Notes: generated from the letters alone by a model not told the origin. Positions 34,101 to 43,900 are shown, numbered from the stretch's first letter. The stretch: 64,000 bases of DNA from an uncultured Propionivibrio sp. (GCF_963666255.1 NZ_OY762656.1:992001-1056000); one strand, 5' to 3'. A program made the numbers and translations.

Positions 34101-35483
34101 CTACTGGCCTCGATTGTTCGGGCTTTGCAGGATCAGGCGGAAATCGGTTGCCTTGAAGGTTGGCGAGACGACATTGATCGTCTGCTTCTGGGCACCATAG
34201 ACGATCAGCGGTTTCCAGGGCTCTTCGTCCCATACTGCAAACCCGTCCTGGTCGAGCCATTTGAAGCGATAGTAAAGCTGCTGGTTGCTGTCGCTCGTAT
34301 TCGAGATTTCGGCTTGGATGCGCAACAGGTTGTCGCGTTTGACGGCGCGCAGGTCGGTGACTCTGAGGTATGTCATGCGCCCCTGCTCTTCAATCTTGCT
34401 GGCGATGGTGGGCGCGGCGCCCGGCGCCGCCATGGCGACTTGTTGCGGGGCGTAGGCGGGTGGGGTGGGCGCCTCACTGCTGCGCGTCACCGTTTGCGGC
34501 GCGGGGGCCTGGTTGAGTGCGGTGATCCGGCGGCCCGCGAGACCGGCGAATTGACCGTTCGGGTATTTGCTGAGGTAGTCCTTGAAATCATCCGGGTTCT
34601 TGCTGTCCTTGATGCTGTCCCAGAACGACAGTTCGAGGGCGCGCGGATCGACTGTCTGCATGGCCGCCGGAGCGCTGCCGGCGCTTGACGCCATCGCCAT
34701 CTGCGTCGGTGCCGAAACAAAATAAAAGTCGCCGTCTGACTGGTCGTAGTAAGCCGGATCCTGTTCGTGGTTGACGCTCTTCGCCTTTTGTTTGACGATC
34801 GATCGGGTTTGCCGGATGGCTTCGACAGCGCTGATGCCGGGCTTCGAAATCAGCGGCAGGAATTCGCGTGTGAAGAGTCCGTTCGGGTTGCGATCCCTTT
34901 CGTCGAGCGCGTCGAGCGCTTCCTGATTGGCGCCGGCTGAATAGAGTACCGTCTGGCCGCTCGGCGAACTCGTCATCGCCAGTCCGCGGGTCGCGCCGAT
35001 CGAGCGTCCGGCTTTGCGGGGGAGCGGGTTGTTGCGACAGGCGTCCAGCACGAGCAGCGTGTATTTGGCCTTGGCATCAGCCAGTTTGTCCTGCAGTCGC
35101 GGAATGCTCACCGCCTGATCGGCGACGTCGGCCGGGTCCTTCGGCGGGTCCATGTCCACGGGGATCAGATAGTTCTGGTTGTCGATCTGAACGCCATGTC
35201 CGGCATAGAAGAAAACGCCGACGCCGCCGCCCGAAACCTTCTGCACGAATTCGTTGATGGCCTGGTTCATTTTCTTCTGGCCGATGTTGTTGAAGGCATC
35301 CACTTCGAAGCCGACTTTCTTGAGTTCGGCGGCGATGGCGTTGGCATCGTTGGCCGCTTTTTCGAGCTTTGGCAGATTCTGATAGCTGTTGTTGCCGATG
35401 ACGAGGGCAACCCGCCGCTCGGCGGCGAGAAGTTGTCCGGAAAGACCCAGCAGGCAGCAAAGGATGATGAGCGTGCGTTTCAT
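34101..35483 (-). CDS. Exported caspase-like (peptidase C14) protein fused to a YcfL-like DUF1425 domain
   Basis: A 460-residue protein with a signal peptide (to about QLLAAE, residue 21). Residues 23-255 form a caspase-like domain with the catalytic histidine H96 in FYAGHGVQ and cysteine C149 in LVLDACRNNP. A linker motif FWDSIKDSKNPDDFKDYL at 287-304, often seen in secreted bacterial caspases, is followed by a Pro/Ala-rich stretch and a C-terminal domain (about 365-455) like E. coli YcfL (YYRFKWLDQDGF, then PTFKATDFRLIL). Fusion of a protease to YcfL beside an LpoB-like gene is unusual. It probably works in the periplasm; substrate unknown. Preceded by AGGAGACG, so the ATG is well supported. 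Confidence 0.85.
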   Translation of the reverse strand: MKRTLIILCCLLGLSGQLLAAERRVALVIGNNSYQNLPKLEKAANDANAIAAELKKVGFEVDAFNNIGQKKMNQAINEFVQKVSGGGVGVFFYAGHGVQIDNQNYLIPVDMDPPKDPADVADQAVSIPRLQDKLADAKAKYTLLVLDACRNNPLPRKAGRSIGATRGLAMTSSPSGQTVLYSAGANQEALDALDERDRNPNGLFTREFLPLISKPGISAVEAIRQTRSIVKQKAKSVNHEQDPAYYDQSDGDFYFVSAPTQMAMASSAGSAPAAMQTVDPRALELSFWDSIKDSKNPDDFKDYLSKYPNGQFAGLAGRRITALNQAPAPQTVTRSSEAPTPPAYAPQQVAMAAPGAAPTIASKIEEQGRMTYLRVTDLRAVKRDNLLRIQAEISNTSDSNQQLYYRFKWLDQDGFAVWDEEPWKPLIVYGAQKQTINVVSPTFKATDFRLILQSPNNRGQ

Positions 35484-35505
35484 GAACGTCTCCTGTTGAG
35501 GTGCC

Positions 35506-36966
35506 TTATTCGGCTTTCTTGGTCGGGCGTCGCGATGCTGGACGTTTCGCGGTGGCTTTGGCTGCGGGGGCAGCTTCTTCGACGATGGCGATGGTGCCCG
35601 GCGTGTTCGGCTGTCCGATGTAGATGGTTCCGCCGGTCAGGCGGATCGGGATGATCGTGAAGCGGTTGCCGATGTCGATATCTTTGCGGAAGACGCCGCT
35701 TTCTGCCTGGAATTCGATTGATTGGGTGCCAACGGGCAGGGTGGCGCGGGCGATCGAAATCCGTTCGGGCAGCATGCGCCAACTGCGATCGTCGGCCTGT
35801 TCGCTGACGACGCTGACGGCGGTGGTCAGCAACCCGGCGACGGCGCCGGCCTTGTTGGCCTGCTCCTGGGCGACGGACTTCAGGACGGCGCGAATGGCCA
35901 TGCGCAGCACGATGCCTGGCATCTGATCCTTGAGTTGCCGCCGCGCCATGACATCCAGGTTGGTCAGCGTTTCCACCGGGATCTGTCGTTTCCCGGCATT
36001 GATCATAGTCGGGACGAAGCCCTTGTTCTCGGATTTGATCAGCGGGAATGACAAGGGCGTGGCAATCAGCCCTTTCTTCCCGGTCGGGATCGGAATCGGC
36101 AGGCTGATCGATTTCCAGGCGGGGGCGAAGCCCGATTCGATGATGAAGAGCACGTCCGATTCTTTCGGACCCGGCTTGCGGCGACCGATATCGCGCAGCC
36201 CGGCCTGAACGATGCGCGAATTCGGTACCAACTGCAAGGCGTTGCGGTAGCCGGGCTCGGCCATCGATGGCTCGCCGGTGACTTCAAAAAAGTAGCCGGC
36301 GAGGTAATGCGATAGGGCGTTCTGATAGCCGTTCTTGAGTCCCGTGACTTCGGGCGCATCGAGTTCGGCCATGGGATAGCCCTTCATGTCCTTGATCGTG
36401 ATGCCGACTTCCTGCTGCTTGGCGTCTTCCTGCAGTTTGTCGTATTCCTTTTCCCGGAAGCTCTCGATCAACTTTTCGCGCTCGACCGTTTTCTTCATCT
36501 CGATGCGTGCGAGATCGTAGCTGCCTTGCATGATGTGACTGAGCATCAGCTTGGTCGACAGCATTACTTTTTCATAGTCCTGGCCGTCATAGCGCCGGGT
36601 TTTGTCGTTGATCAGGTAACTGCCGATGTCGCCGAGCACCTTGTTCGGGTCGGACTTGATCGCATCTTCCCACTCACGGATGAATTCGTCGGCTTTCAGC
36701 CAGGAATCCTTGCTGGCGGGATAGCTGCTGTCCAGCGCCAGCAGCTCGCCCTTTTCCAGGTAATAGAGGAGATCCTTGTCCTTGACGAGGACGCCTGGTT
36801 CGTTGTTTTTCTCAAGCAGGTCGATGGCCTTCTTGACCGAGCCGCCTTGCACCAGTTGTACTGTTTCCCGCAGCTCGCTGTCGTATTGGCGCATCGGATT
36901 TCCCGCACAGCCGCCCAGAAGAAGAGCCCCCGCAACGATCAACAGCCCGAATCCCCTCGTGCCCAT
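35506..36966 (-). CDS. COG3014-like TPR-type outer-membrane lipoprotein
   Basis: A 486-residue lipoprotein with lipobox LGGC (residue 20). The N-terminal half is helical and TPR-like (YYLEKGELLALDSSYPASKDS, HYLAGYFFEVTGEPSMAEPGY); the second half contains LFIIESGFAPAWKSISLPIP and a beta-rich C-terminus, ending in a Lys/Ala tail. It resembles the COG3014 family, which I recall as lying near YcfL and LpoB homologues in gammaproteobacteria. Here it is the first gene of the unit with the caspase-YcfL fusion, the LpoB-like and the CsgG/LpoB-like genes, 22 bp before the second. Role unknown, probably envelope assembly. Confidence 0.75.
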   Translation of the reverse strand: MGTRGFGLLIVAGALLLGGCAGNPMRQYDSELRETVQLVQGGSVKKAIDLLEKNNEPGVLVKDKDLLYYLEKGELLALDSSYPASKDSWLKADEFIREWEDAIKSDPNKVLGDIGSYLINDKTRRYDGQDYEKVMLSTKLMLSHIMQGSYDLARIEMKKTVEREKLIESFREKEYDKLQEDAKQQEVGITIKDMKGYPMAELDAPEVTGLKNGYQNALSHYLAGYFFEVTGEPSMAEPGYRNALQLVPNSRIVQAGLRDIGRRKPGPKESDVLFIIESGFAPAWKSISLPIPIPTGKKGLIATPLSFPLIKSENKGFVPTMINAGKRQIPVETLTNLDVMARRQLKDQMPGIVLRMAIRAVLKSVAQEQANKAGAVAGLLTTAVSVVSEQADDRSWRMLPERISIARATLPVGTQSIEFQAESGVFRKDIDIGNRFTIIPIRLTGGTIYIGQPNTPGTIAIVEEAAPAAKATAKRPASRRPTKKAE

Positions 36967-37097
36967 GTCTTGATCCCCTTGTGGTTTCCGCGCTATTCAA
37001 ACGGAATGTGCTTCGGTCATTCTCCTACATTCTAGTCAGCCTCGCACGGCATTTGATGCCAATTGCACATGGTGCCCGATCGTCATCGGCGGAGCGC

Positions 37098-37125
37098 CTG
37101 TCAGTGGGCTGTTCGAAGGTACAAT
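37098..37125 (+). promoter_or_regulatory. Candidate sigma-70 promoter of the gmk-rpoZ-spoT operon
   Basis: CTGTCA (37098-37103) and TACAAT (37120-37125) are spaced 16 bp, 43 bp before the gmk ATG. The 202 bp gap it lies in also must hold the promoter of the divergent lipoprotein gene, for which I see only a TAGAAT-like -10. Confidence 0.4.
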
Positions 37126-37168
37126 ACGGGCTGGATCGGCAGAAAGCCGGAATCAGGGATCGCTGCTT

Positions 37169-37780
37169 ATGACAGGTCATCTTTATATCGTTGCCGCGCC
37201 GTCGGGGGCCGGGAAAACCACGCTGGTGCGACTGCTGCTGGAGAGCGACCCCGATATCTGCCTGTCCGTGTCGACGACGACTCGGCTGCCCCGACCGGGG
37301 GAGCTGGACGGCCGTGAATATCATTTTGTCGACGTGCCGGATTTTCTTGAGCATATCGGCAATGGCGCTTTCCTCGAATGGGCCGAGGTGCACGGAAACT
37401 ACTACGGCACGTCGAAGCAGTGGATTGCCGAGCAGATGGAGGCGGGACGCGATGTGCTGCTCGAAATCGACTGGCAAGGCGCGCAGCAGGTGCGCAAGGC
37501 ATTTCCGGCGGCGATCGGGGTATTCATCCTGCCGCCCTCGTTGGTGACCTTGCAGGAACGTCTGTCCGGGCGGGGAACCGATTCGGCTGAAACCATTGCG
37601 CGCCGGATGGCGGCTGCGCGCGACGAGATGAGGCATGTGGACGAGTTCGACTATGTTATCATCAACGACGACCTGCAACAGGCGCTGGCGAATCTCCAGT
37701 CGGTGATTCTCGCCTCCCGTCTGCAGTACGAAAGCCAGCGGCAGCGACATTCGGCGCTATTTGCCGCACTTCTCCGATAA
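37169..37780 (+). CDS. gmk: Guanylate kinase
   Basis: A 203-residue cytoplasmic enzyme that phosphorylates GMP to GDP with ATP. It shows the P-loop APSGAGKTT (residues 9-17), the GMP-binding motif TTTRLPRPGELDGREYHFV, and EVHGNYYGTSK. It starts an operon with rpoZ and spoT, the usual arrangement in beta- and gammaproteobacteria, which links guanine nucleotide supply to (p)ppGpp metabolism. Confidence 0.97.
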   Translation: MTGHLYIVAAPSGAGKTTLVRLLLESDPDICLSVSTTTRLPRPGELDGREYHFVDVPDFLEHIGNGAFLEWAEVHGNYYGTSKQWIAEQMEAGRDVLLEIDWQGAQQVRKAFPAAIGVFILPPSLVTLQERLSGRGTDSAETIARRMAAARDEMRHVDEFDYVIINDDLQQALANLQSVILASRLQYESQRQRHSALFAALLR

Positions 37781-37795
37781 CCACCAGGATTCATC

Positions 37796-38002
37796 ATGGC
37801 CAGAATTACCGTTGACGATTGTATTCACAGCATCCCGAACCGTTTCCAGATGACGTTGGCAGCGACGTATCGCGCCCGTCAGATCACGTCGGGCGCGTCG
37901 CCGATGGTCGACGTCGATCGCGACAAACCGACGGTCATCGCACTGCGCGAGCTGGCCCAGGGTTTGTATGGGCTGGAAGTGCTCAATCGCGGACAGGCCT
38001 GA
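37796..38002 (+). CDS. rpoZ: RNA polymerase omega subunit
   Basis: A 68-residue protein, the normal size for omega, starting [10 protein letters not shown] with [18 protein letters not shown], the region that embraces the beta-prime subunit. It helps RNA polymerase assembly and in E. coli forms part of a ppGpp site. It is 15 bp behind gmk and has a ribosome binding site (CCAGGATTCATC). Confidence 0.97.
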   Translation: MARITVDDCIHSIPNRFQMTLAATYRARQITSGASPMVDVDRDKPTVIALRELAQGLYGLEVLNRGQA

Positions 38003-38030
38003 TTATCGTCGGGCGGCGTGGTGAATCCGT

Positions 38031-40229
38031 ATGTGTGCCGATGTGACCGGAAGTGATTCTGATGATCGTGCCGTTTCCCCTGCCAGGCCGCCCCTCCCGG
38101 AACACCAGATAGACGATCCGGCGTTCCGGGTATTCCTCGATTCGCTCTCCTATCTTGAGCCGGATGAAATCCGGCAAGTCATCGATGCCTACCTTTTCAG
38201 CGAGGAAGCGCATCGCGGTCAGACCCGTCTGTCGGGCGAACCCTATGTGACACATCCGCTCGCCGTTGCCGGCGCGCTGGCCGAATGGCGGATGGATGTC
38301 CAGGCGATCATCGCCGCCCTGCTTCACGACGTGATGGAAGACACGGCGGTCTCGAAAGCCGAGATCGCTGCGCATTTTGGCAAGCAAGTGGCCGATCTGG
38401 TCGATGGGCTGTCAAAACTGGAAAAAATCGAATTCCAGTCGTATCAGGACGCCCAGGCCGAGAATTTCCGCAAGATGCTGATGGCGATGGCGCGCGACCT
38501 GCGCATCGTGCTGATCAAGCTCGCCGATCGCTTGCATAACTTGCAGACCATGGCGCCCCTGCGGCCGGAAAAGCGCCGCCGGATCGCCCACGAGACGCTG
38601 GAAATCTATGCGCCGATTGCCACCCGGCTCGGCCTCAACAATATTTCGCGACAGTTGCAGGATCTGTCGTTCAAGCAGATCCATCCGACTCGTTTCAACG
38701 TATTGACCAAGGCGGTCAAGGCCGTGCGCGGCAACCGGCGCGAACTGCTGTCGAAAATCCTCGACGGCATTCGCGGCAAGTTGCAGGAGGCGCATATCGA
38801 GGCGGGCGTCTTCGGGCGGGAAAAGAGCCTCTATTCGATCTATCACAAGATGGTCGAGAAGCATCTGAGTTTTTCCCAGGTACTTGATATCTATGGATTC
38901 CGAATCATCGTCCGCGACATCCCCACCTGCTATCTGGCGCTGGGCGCGTTGCACAGCCTGTACAAGCCCGTTCCCGGAAAATTCAAGGACTACATCGCGA
39001 TTCCCAAGGGGAACGGCTATCAGTCGCTGCACACGACGCTGATCGGTCCCTACGGCACGCCGGTGGAGATCCAGATCCGCACGCAGAGCATGCACCATGT
39101 CGCGGAAGACGGCATCGCGTCGCACTGGCTCTATAAGGATAGCGAGGAAAGCGGCGCCGAACTGCAGGTCAAGACGCACAAGTGGCTGCAGTCGCTGCTC
39201 GAACTGCAGAGTTCGTCGGGCGATTCTTCCGAGTTCCTCGAACACGTCAAGGTCGACCTCTTTCCCGACGAAGTCTATGTGTTTACGCCCAAGGGCAAGA
39301 TTCTGGCGTTACCGCGCGGTGCCACCGTGGTCGACTTCGCCTACGCCGTGCACACCGATGTCGGTCATCGTTGCGTTGCCGCGCATATCGATCACGAACT
39401 CATTCCGCTGTCGGCGGAGCTTGCCAACGGCAACCAGGTCGAAATCATCACGGCGCCGCACGCCAATCCCAATCCGGCCTGGCTCGGTTACGTCAAGACC
39501 AGCCGGGCCCGCAGCAAGATTCGCCAGTTCCTGAAGTCGCAACAGCAGGAAAGCGCCAGCGCACTCGGTGAGAACATGCTCGAGCAGGAGTTGCGCGCCT
39601 TGGGCGTTGTTCCGTCGGAGATCCCCGCCACCGTTTGGGATCACGTGGTGCGTGAAGCGGGCAAGAAATCACGACGCGAGATCTTTGCCGACATCGGCCA
39701 GGGCCGCAGCCTCGCCGCCGTCTACGCCAGACGTTTGGTCGAGCACGAGGAAGTGCAGCAAGGCAGCGAGCGGGAGACGGTGCCGCTGGTGATCCGCGGG
39801 ACGGAAGGCGTTGCCATTCAGCTGGCCTCCTGTTGCTGCCCGATTCCGGGCGACCCAATCATCGGTTTGCTCAAGGAAGGCCAGGGGCTGCGGATTCATA
39901 CGCATGCCTGCCATTCGGTGCGCAAGTCACGCAGCATCGAGCCCAACAGCTGGATTCATGTCGATTGGGCGCCGGATCCGGGGCTGATGTTCGATGTGCG
40001 GATCAAGGTGATGATCCGCAACACACGCGGCGCACTCGGGCGGGTTGCCACTGGAATTTCCCAGTCCGGTTCGAATATCCGTCAGGTCACCATGTCCGGG
40101 GAGAATCCGGGGCTGACGTCGGACCTGCATTTCCTCATCCAGGTTTCGGATCGGCCGCATCTTGCCAAGCTGATGCGCCATTTGCGCCGCGTCCCCGATG
40201 TCATTCGTATCGTCAGGGAACAGGAGTAG
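38031..40229 (+). CDS. spoT: Bifunctional (p)ppGpp synthetase/hydrolase
   Basis: A 732-residue stringent-response enzyme. The N-terminal HD hydrolase domain is intact (YVTHPLAVAG, then LLHDVMEDT and IKLADRLHNLQTM), followed by the synthetase domain (FGREKSLYSIYHKM, YGFRIIV, YIAIPKGNGYQSLHT), a TGS domain (VYVFTPKGKILALPRGATV), a zinc-finger-type region with SCCCPIPGD, and a C-terminal ACT domain. Both activities should therefore be present. The start codon is not well supported by a ribosome binding site; an N-terminal extension of about 25 residues precedes the conserved part. Confidence 0.95.
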   Translation: MCADVTGSDSDDRAVSPARPPLPEHQIDDPAFRVFLDSLSYLEPDEIRQVIDAYLFSEEAHRGQTRLSGEPYVTHPLAVAGALAEWRMDVQAIIAALLHDVMEDTAVSKAEIAAHFGKQVADLVDGLSKLEKIEFQSYQDAQAENFRKMLMAMARDLRIVLIKLADRLHNLQTMAPLRPEKRRRIAHETLEIYAPIATRLGLNNISRQLQDLSFKQIHPTRFNVLTKAVKAVRGNRRELLSKILDGIRGKLQEAHIEAGVFGREKSLYSIYHKMVEKHLSFSQVLDIYGFRIIVRDIPTCYLALGALHSLYKPVPGKFKDYIAIPKGNGYQSLHTTLIGPYGTPVEIQIRTQSMHHVAEDGIASHWLYKDSEESGAELQVKTHKWLQSLLELQSSSGDSSEFLEHVKVDLFPDEVYVFTPKGKILALPRGATVVDFAYAVHTDVGHRCVAAHIDHELIPLSAELANGNQVEIITAPHANPNPAWLGYVKTSRARSKIRQFLKSQQQESASALGENMLEQELRALGVVPSEIPATVWDHVVREAGKKSRREIFADIGQGRSLAAVYARRLVEHEEVQQGSERETVPLVIRGTEGVAIQLASCCCPIPGDPIIGLLKEGQGLRIHTHACHSVRKSRSIEPNSWIHVDWAPDPGLMFDVRIKVMIRNTRGALGRVATGISQSGSNIRQVTMSGENPGLTSDLHFLIQVSDRPHLAKLMRHLRRVPDVIRIVREQE

Positions 40230-40295
40230 GGCTTGATCGCCGCGGCCGCCCGTCAAGCTGTCGTGCTGACAGTTTTCCGGTTCTGGCGCTGAGCC

Positions 40296-41087
40296 ATGCT
40301 CTTCGACACTCACTGTCATCTGGACGCGTCCGAGTTTGACCCGGATCGTCCGGCAGTGGTGGCGGCTGCGCGCAACGCCGGTGTCGATCAGATCCTCGTT
40401 CCCGCGGTTGCCGTCGCCAATTTTGCTGCCGTCCGGGCCTGCTGTGCGCACTACGCCGGTTGCCTGCCGGCCTATGGTATTCATCCGCTCTATGTCGAAT
40501 CGTCCAGTGACGACGATTTGGCGGTCTTGCGCCGTCATTTGGGGCACGAAATGGAGGGTGAGTTGCCGGCGTTGGCGATCGGCGAAATCGGACTGGATTT
40601 TTTTGCGCCAGGTGTTGATGTCGATCGTCAGGCGCATTTCCTGCGCGAACAACTCCGGATTGCCGCCGACTTGAATCTGCCGGTTGTCCTGCACGTGCGG
40701 CGGGCTATTGACGCGGTGCTTGGACAACTGCGTGCCACGCCTGTCTGCGGCGGCATCGCGCATGCTTTCAACGGCAGTCGCGAGCAGGCGGAGCATTTCA
40801 TCAAACGCGGATTCTGCCTGGGTTTTGGCGGTGCCATGACCTATCCGGGGTCGTCCCGCATTCGCCGACTGGCGGCGACACTGCCGATCGAATCGATCGT
40901 GCTGGAAACCGACGCGCCGGACATTGCACCGGCCTGGCTTGAGCGGGAGGACGGTCGAGCGCGCAATACGCCCGGCCAGCTTTTCCGGATCGCCGAAGTG
41001 CTGGCCGAGTTACGGGGAGCGGCGGTCACGAATATCATCGAAGTGACCGCCGGAAATGCACGCCGTTGCCTGCGTATGACAGAGTGA
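40296..41087 (+). CDS. TatD-family metal-dependent hydrolase
   Basis: A 263-residue TIM-barrel hydrolase with the metal ligands of the family: DTHCHLDASEF at residues 4-14, GEIGLDFF, VLHVRRA, HAFNGS and LETDAPD. HAF replaces the more common HCF. TatD enzymes are 3'-5' DNA exonucleases or deoxyribonucleases in E. coli. It follows spoT by 66 bp and may be transcribed with it. Confidence 0.9.
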   Translation: MLFDTHCHLDASEFDPDRPAVVAAARNAGVDQILVPAVAVANFAAVRACCAHYAGCLPAYGIHPLYVESSSDDDLAVLRRHLGHEMEGELPALAIGEIGLDFFAPGVDVDRQAHFLREQLRIAADLNLPVVLHVRRAIDAVLGQLRATPVCGGIAHAFNGSREQAEHFIKRGFCLGFGGAMTYPGSSRIRRLAATLPIESIVLETDAPDIAPAWLEREDGRARNTPGQLFRIAEVLAELRGAAVTNIIEVTAGNARRCLRMTE

Positions 41088-41136
41088 TTGGTCGGCGATG
41101 CGTGGGCGGGGGGCAGTTTCAGCGCCTTCGCGGACC

Positions 41137-41154
41137 ACTACATGGTTGAGTAGT
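41137..41154. promoter_or_regulatory. CTAC-N8-GTAG dyad upstream of frdA
   Basis: ACTAC (41137-41141) and GTAGT (41150-41154) form an inverted repeat with an 8 bp centre, about 90 bp upstream of the predicted frd -35 box. The same dyad occurs twice before maeA. Candidate binding site of a FixJ/NarL-type regulator (inference). Confidence 0.45.
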
Positions 41155-41241
41155 CGTTTCTATGGTATTGAACGGGAAAGGGTTTTTTGGCGGGGCGCGG
41201 CGCGGTGCGGCGTGGCTAACGCGATTTGGCTGGGGGGGCGG

Positions 41242-41270
41242 TTGTCGGCAGTACAATTAAGCGCCATAAT
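41242..41270 (+). promoter_or_regulatory. Candidate sigma-70 promoter of frdABCD
   Basis: TTGTCG (41242-41247) and CATAAT (41265-41270) are spaced exactly 17 bp and lie about 95 bp before the frdA start, in a 277 bp non-coding gap. The rest of the gap is G-rich upstream and holds the CTAC-N8-GTAG dyad. Confidence 0.55.
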
Positions 41271-41364
41271 TTCAAACGGTTTTACATAAACGGCCGCTCG
41301 TTTCCGGGACGGTCAGTAGGCGCTGGTCGTAGCAAAATTCGCGTTTCGCGAGAAAGGATTAAGC

Positions 41365-43155
41365 GTGAATATTTATAAGGCAGACGTTGTTATCGTAGGG
41401 GGAGGGGGGTCTGGTTTGCGCGCAGCAATCGCCGTGGCGCAGTCGGATCCTTCACTGAAGATCGCACTGGTATCGAAGGTCTATCCGATGCGCAGCCATA
41501 CCGTTTCGGCGGAAGGCGGCGCGGCGGGCGTCAAGCGTGATGACGACAATTACGACCTTCACTTCCACGACACCGTTGGCGGTGGCGACTGGTTGTGCGA
41601 ACAGGATGTCGTCGAGTATTTCGTTCAGCAGGCCCCGATCGAGCTGACCCAGCTCGAGCATTGGGGATGCCCGTGGAGCCGCACTCCCGAAGGCAAGGTC
41701 AATGTCCGTCCATTCGGCGGCATGAAGATCGAGCGGACGTGGTTCGCCGCCGACAAGTCGGGCTTCCACATTCTCCACACCTTGTTCCAGACATCGATCC
41801 AATTCCCCTCGATCAAGCGTTTCGACGAGCATTTCTGCGTCGACATCCTGGAAGAGGACGGACGTTGCCAGGGGATCGTCGCCGTGGAAATGGCCACCGG
41901 TGAGTTCACGATGATCCAGGGCAAGTCGGTGATCGTCGCCACTGGTGGTGCCGGTCGTATCTTCCGCGAGAGCACGCTGGGTGGCATCGTCACCGGCGAC
42001 ACGCAAGGCGCGGTGTACCGCCATGGCGTGGCCCTGCGCGATATGGAGTTCGTGCAGTATCACCCGACCTGCATGCCGATTACCGGTCTGCTGTTTACCG
42101 AAGCCTGTCGCGGAGAGGGCGGCTACTTGGTCAACAAGGACGGTTACCGTTATCTACAGGACTACGGTCTCGGACCGATTGGCGACAAGCCGAAGAACAA
42201 GTACATGGAACTTGGCCCGCGCGATCGCCTGAGCCAGTCGTTCTACTTTGAGATGCAGAAGGGCCGTGTCTTCGAGGATCCGGTCCTCGGCAAGCATGTG
42301 CACCTCGATCTGCGCCATCTCGGCAAGGAGCGCCTGCATGAGCGTCTGCCGCTGATCTGCGAAATGGCCGAAACCTTCCTCGGCATCGATCCGGCGACGC
42401 AACCGATTCCGGTGCGTCCGGCGGTGCACTACACGATGGGCGGTATCGCCACCGACAACAAGTGCGAAACGACGCTGCGCGGCCTCTACGCGATCGGCGA
42501 GTGCTCGAACGTCGGTCTGCACGGTGCGAACCGTCTGGGCTCTAACTCGCTGACCGAACTCGTTGTCTTCGGCAAGCTGGCCGGCGACGAAGCCGCCAAG
42601 ACGGCCAAGTCGGTCGGTTTCGGCAATACCGACAGCCTGCACAAGCAGGCCGAAGCGATCGAGAAGCGCGTGTCCGCGTTCAAGGCGCAAACCGGTGGCA
42701 AGGAACGGGTCGCCACTATCCGCAAGGAAATGGTGCAGACCATGGAAGACGGCTGCGGCATTTATCGCGTCCATGACACCATGCAGAAGACTTGCGACAA
42801 GCTCGCCGAGCTGCGTGAGCGCTTCAAAAACGTCGAGCTCGACGACAAGTCGAGCGTGTGGAACACCGATTGGCTGACGGCCATCGAGCTCGACTACCAG
42901 CTCGATGTGGCACAGGCGATCGCGTACTCGGCAATCAACCGCAAGGAATCCCGTGGCGCGCATCAACGTCTTGACGGGTACGAGCAGCGTGACGACGTGA
43001 ACTTCCTCAAGCATTCCGACGCGTTCTATGTGCAGGGTGCTCTGCCCCGCATCCAGTACGCCGACGTGAAGATCACCAAGTCCCAACCGGCCGCTCGCGT
43101 CTATGGTGCGGCTGGCGAAAAAGCCGACGCGGAAAGGAAAGCCTCCCATGTCTGA
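41365..43155 (+). CDS. frdA: Fumarate reductase flavoprotein subunit
   Basis: A 596-residue flavoprotein that reduces fumarate to succinate with electrons passed from the quinol pool. It aligns with E. coli FrdA along its length: FAD-binding [13 protein letters not shown], the covalent FAD histidine H45 in [41 protein letters not shown]-type [18 protein letters not shown], and [10 protein letters not shown] with the active-site arginine region. Gene order A-B-C-D and subunit sizes match fumarate reductase, not sdhCDAB. The GTG or ATG choice is settled by AGAAAGGATTAAGC before the start at 41365. Confidence 0.95.
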   Translation: MNIYKADVVIVGGGGSGLRAAIAVAQSDPSLKIALVSKVYPMRSHTVSAEGGAAGVKRDDDNYDLHFHDTVGGGDWLCEQDVVEYFVQQAPIELTQLEHWGCPWSRTPEGKVNVRPFGGMKIERTWFAADKSGFHILHTLFQTSIQFPSIKRFDEHFCVDILEEDGRCQGIVAVEMATGEFTMIQGKSVIVATGGAGRIFRESTLGGIVTGDTQGAVYRHGVALRDMEFVQYHPTCMPITGLLFTEACRGEGGYLVNKDGYRYLQDYGLGPIGDKPKNKYMELGPRDRLSQSFYFEMQKGRVFEDPVLGKHVHLDLRHLGKERLHERLPLICEMAETFLGIDPATQPIPVRPAVHYTMGGIATDNKCETTLRGLYAIGECSNVGLHGANRLGSNSLTELVVFGKLAGDEAAKTAKSVGFGNTDSLHKQAEAIEKRVSAFKAQTGGKERVATIRKEMVQTMEDGCGIYRVHDTMQKTCDKLAELRERFKNVELDDKSSVWNTDWLTAIELDYQLDVAQAIAYSAINRKESRGAHQRLDGYEQRDDVNFLKHSDAFYVQGALPRIQYADVKITKSQPAARVYGAAGEKADAERKASHV

Positions 43156-43900
43156 ACAGAAATTCATTGAAATCGAAGTGTTGCGCTACAAGCCGGAGAG
43201 CGATGAAGCGCCGCATTCGGAGGTCTATAAGGTGCCCTTCACCGACGACATGTCGGTGTTGCAGGGTGCTCAGTACATCAAGGACAACTTCGACGGCTCC
43301 CTGACGTATCGCTGGTCGTGCCGGATGGCCATCTGCGGTAGTTGCGGCATGATGATCAACGGCGTGCCGAAGCTTTCCTGCGAGACCTTCATCCGCGATT
43401 ACTACCCGAATCGCATCACGATCGAGGCGCTCGCGCATTTCCCGATCGAGAAGGATCTGGTGGTCGATCTTTCCGGTTTCATCGAGAAGCTCGAAAGCAT
43501 CCAGCCGTACATCATTCCGGCCGAGAAGCGTTCGCTCGATCAGGGTGAATACATCCAGACGCCGGCGCAGGTCCAGGACTACATGCAGTTCACTTCGTGC
43601 ATCAACTGCACGCTGTGCTATGCCGCCTGTCCGCAATTCGGTCTGAATCCCGACTTCATCGGCCCGGGCGCGATGGCACTGCTGCATCGCTATAACATGG
43701 ACTCGCGTGACGGCGGTGCCGAGCAGCGGATGGAACTGGTGGCGTCGGAAGAAGGCGTCTTCAATTGCAGCGCGGTTGGCTATTGCTCCGAAGTTTGTCC
43801 GAAGCATGTCGATCCGGCCAACGCCGTCAATATCAACAAGACCAATGCAGCGAAGGATTACTTCCTGCGCTTCCTGTCGCCGAAAGGGGGTGCCAAGTGA
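43148..43900 (+). CDS. frdB: Fumarate reductase iron-sulfur subunit
   Basis: A 250-residue electron-transfer subunit. The [2Fe-2S] ligands are in [15 protein letters not shown] and the following Cys, the [4Fe-4S] motif is [12 protein letters not shown], and the [3Fe-4S] set is [17 protein letters not shown], all as in E. coli FrdB. The start overlaps frdA by 8 bp and the end overlaps frdC by 4 bp, which suggests tight translational coupling. Confidence 0.96.
   Translation: MSEQKFIEIEVLRYKPESDEAPHSEVYKVPFTDDMSVLQGAQYIKDNFDGSLTYRWSCRMAICGSCGMMINGVPKLSCETFIRDYYPNRITIEALAHFPIEKDLVVDLSGFIEKLESIQPYIIPAEKRSLDQGEYIQTPAQVQDYMQFTSCINCTLCYAACPQFGLNPDFIGPGAMALLHRYNMDSRDGGAEQRMELVASEEGVFNCSAVGYCSEVCPKHVDPANAVNINKTNAAKDYFLRFLSPKGGAK

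Noticed and set aside
27000-37000. Mobile origin of the envelope cluster
   Set aside because: No integrase, transposase, tRNA or flanking repeat is visible; only mild local AT-richness in some gaps, so transfer is not supported.
41098-41289. Possible 63-codon gene in the tatD-frdA gap
   Set aside because: No ribosome binding site, and it overlaps the dyad and promoter elements; better explained as regulatory DNA.
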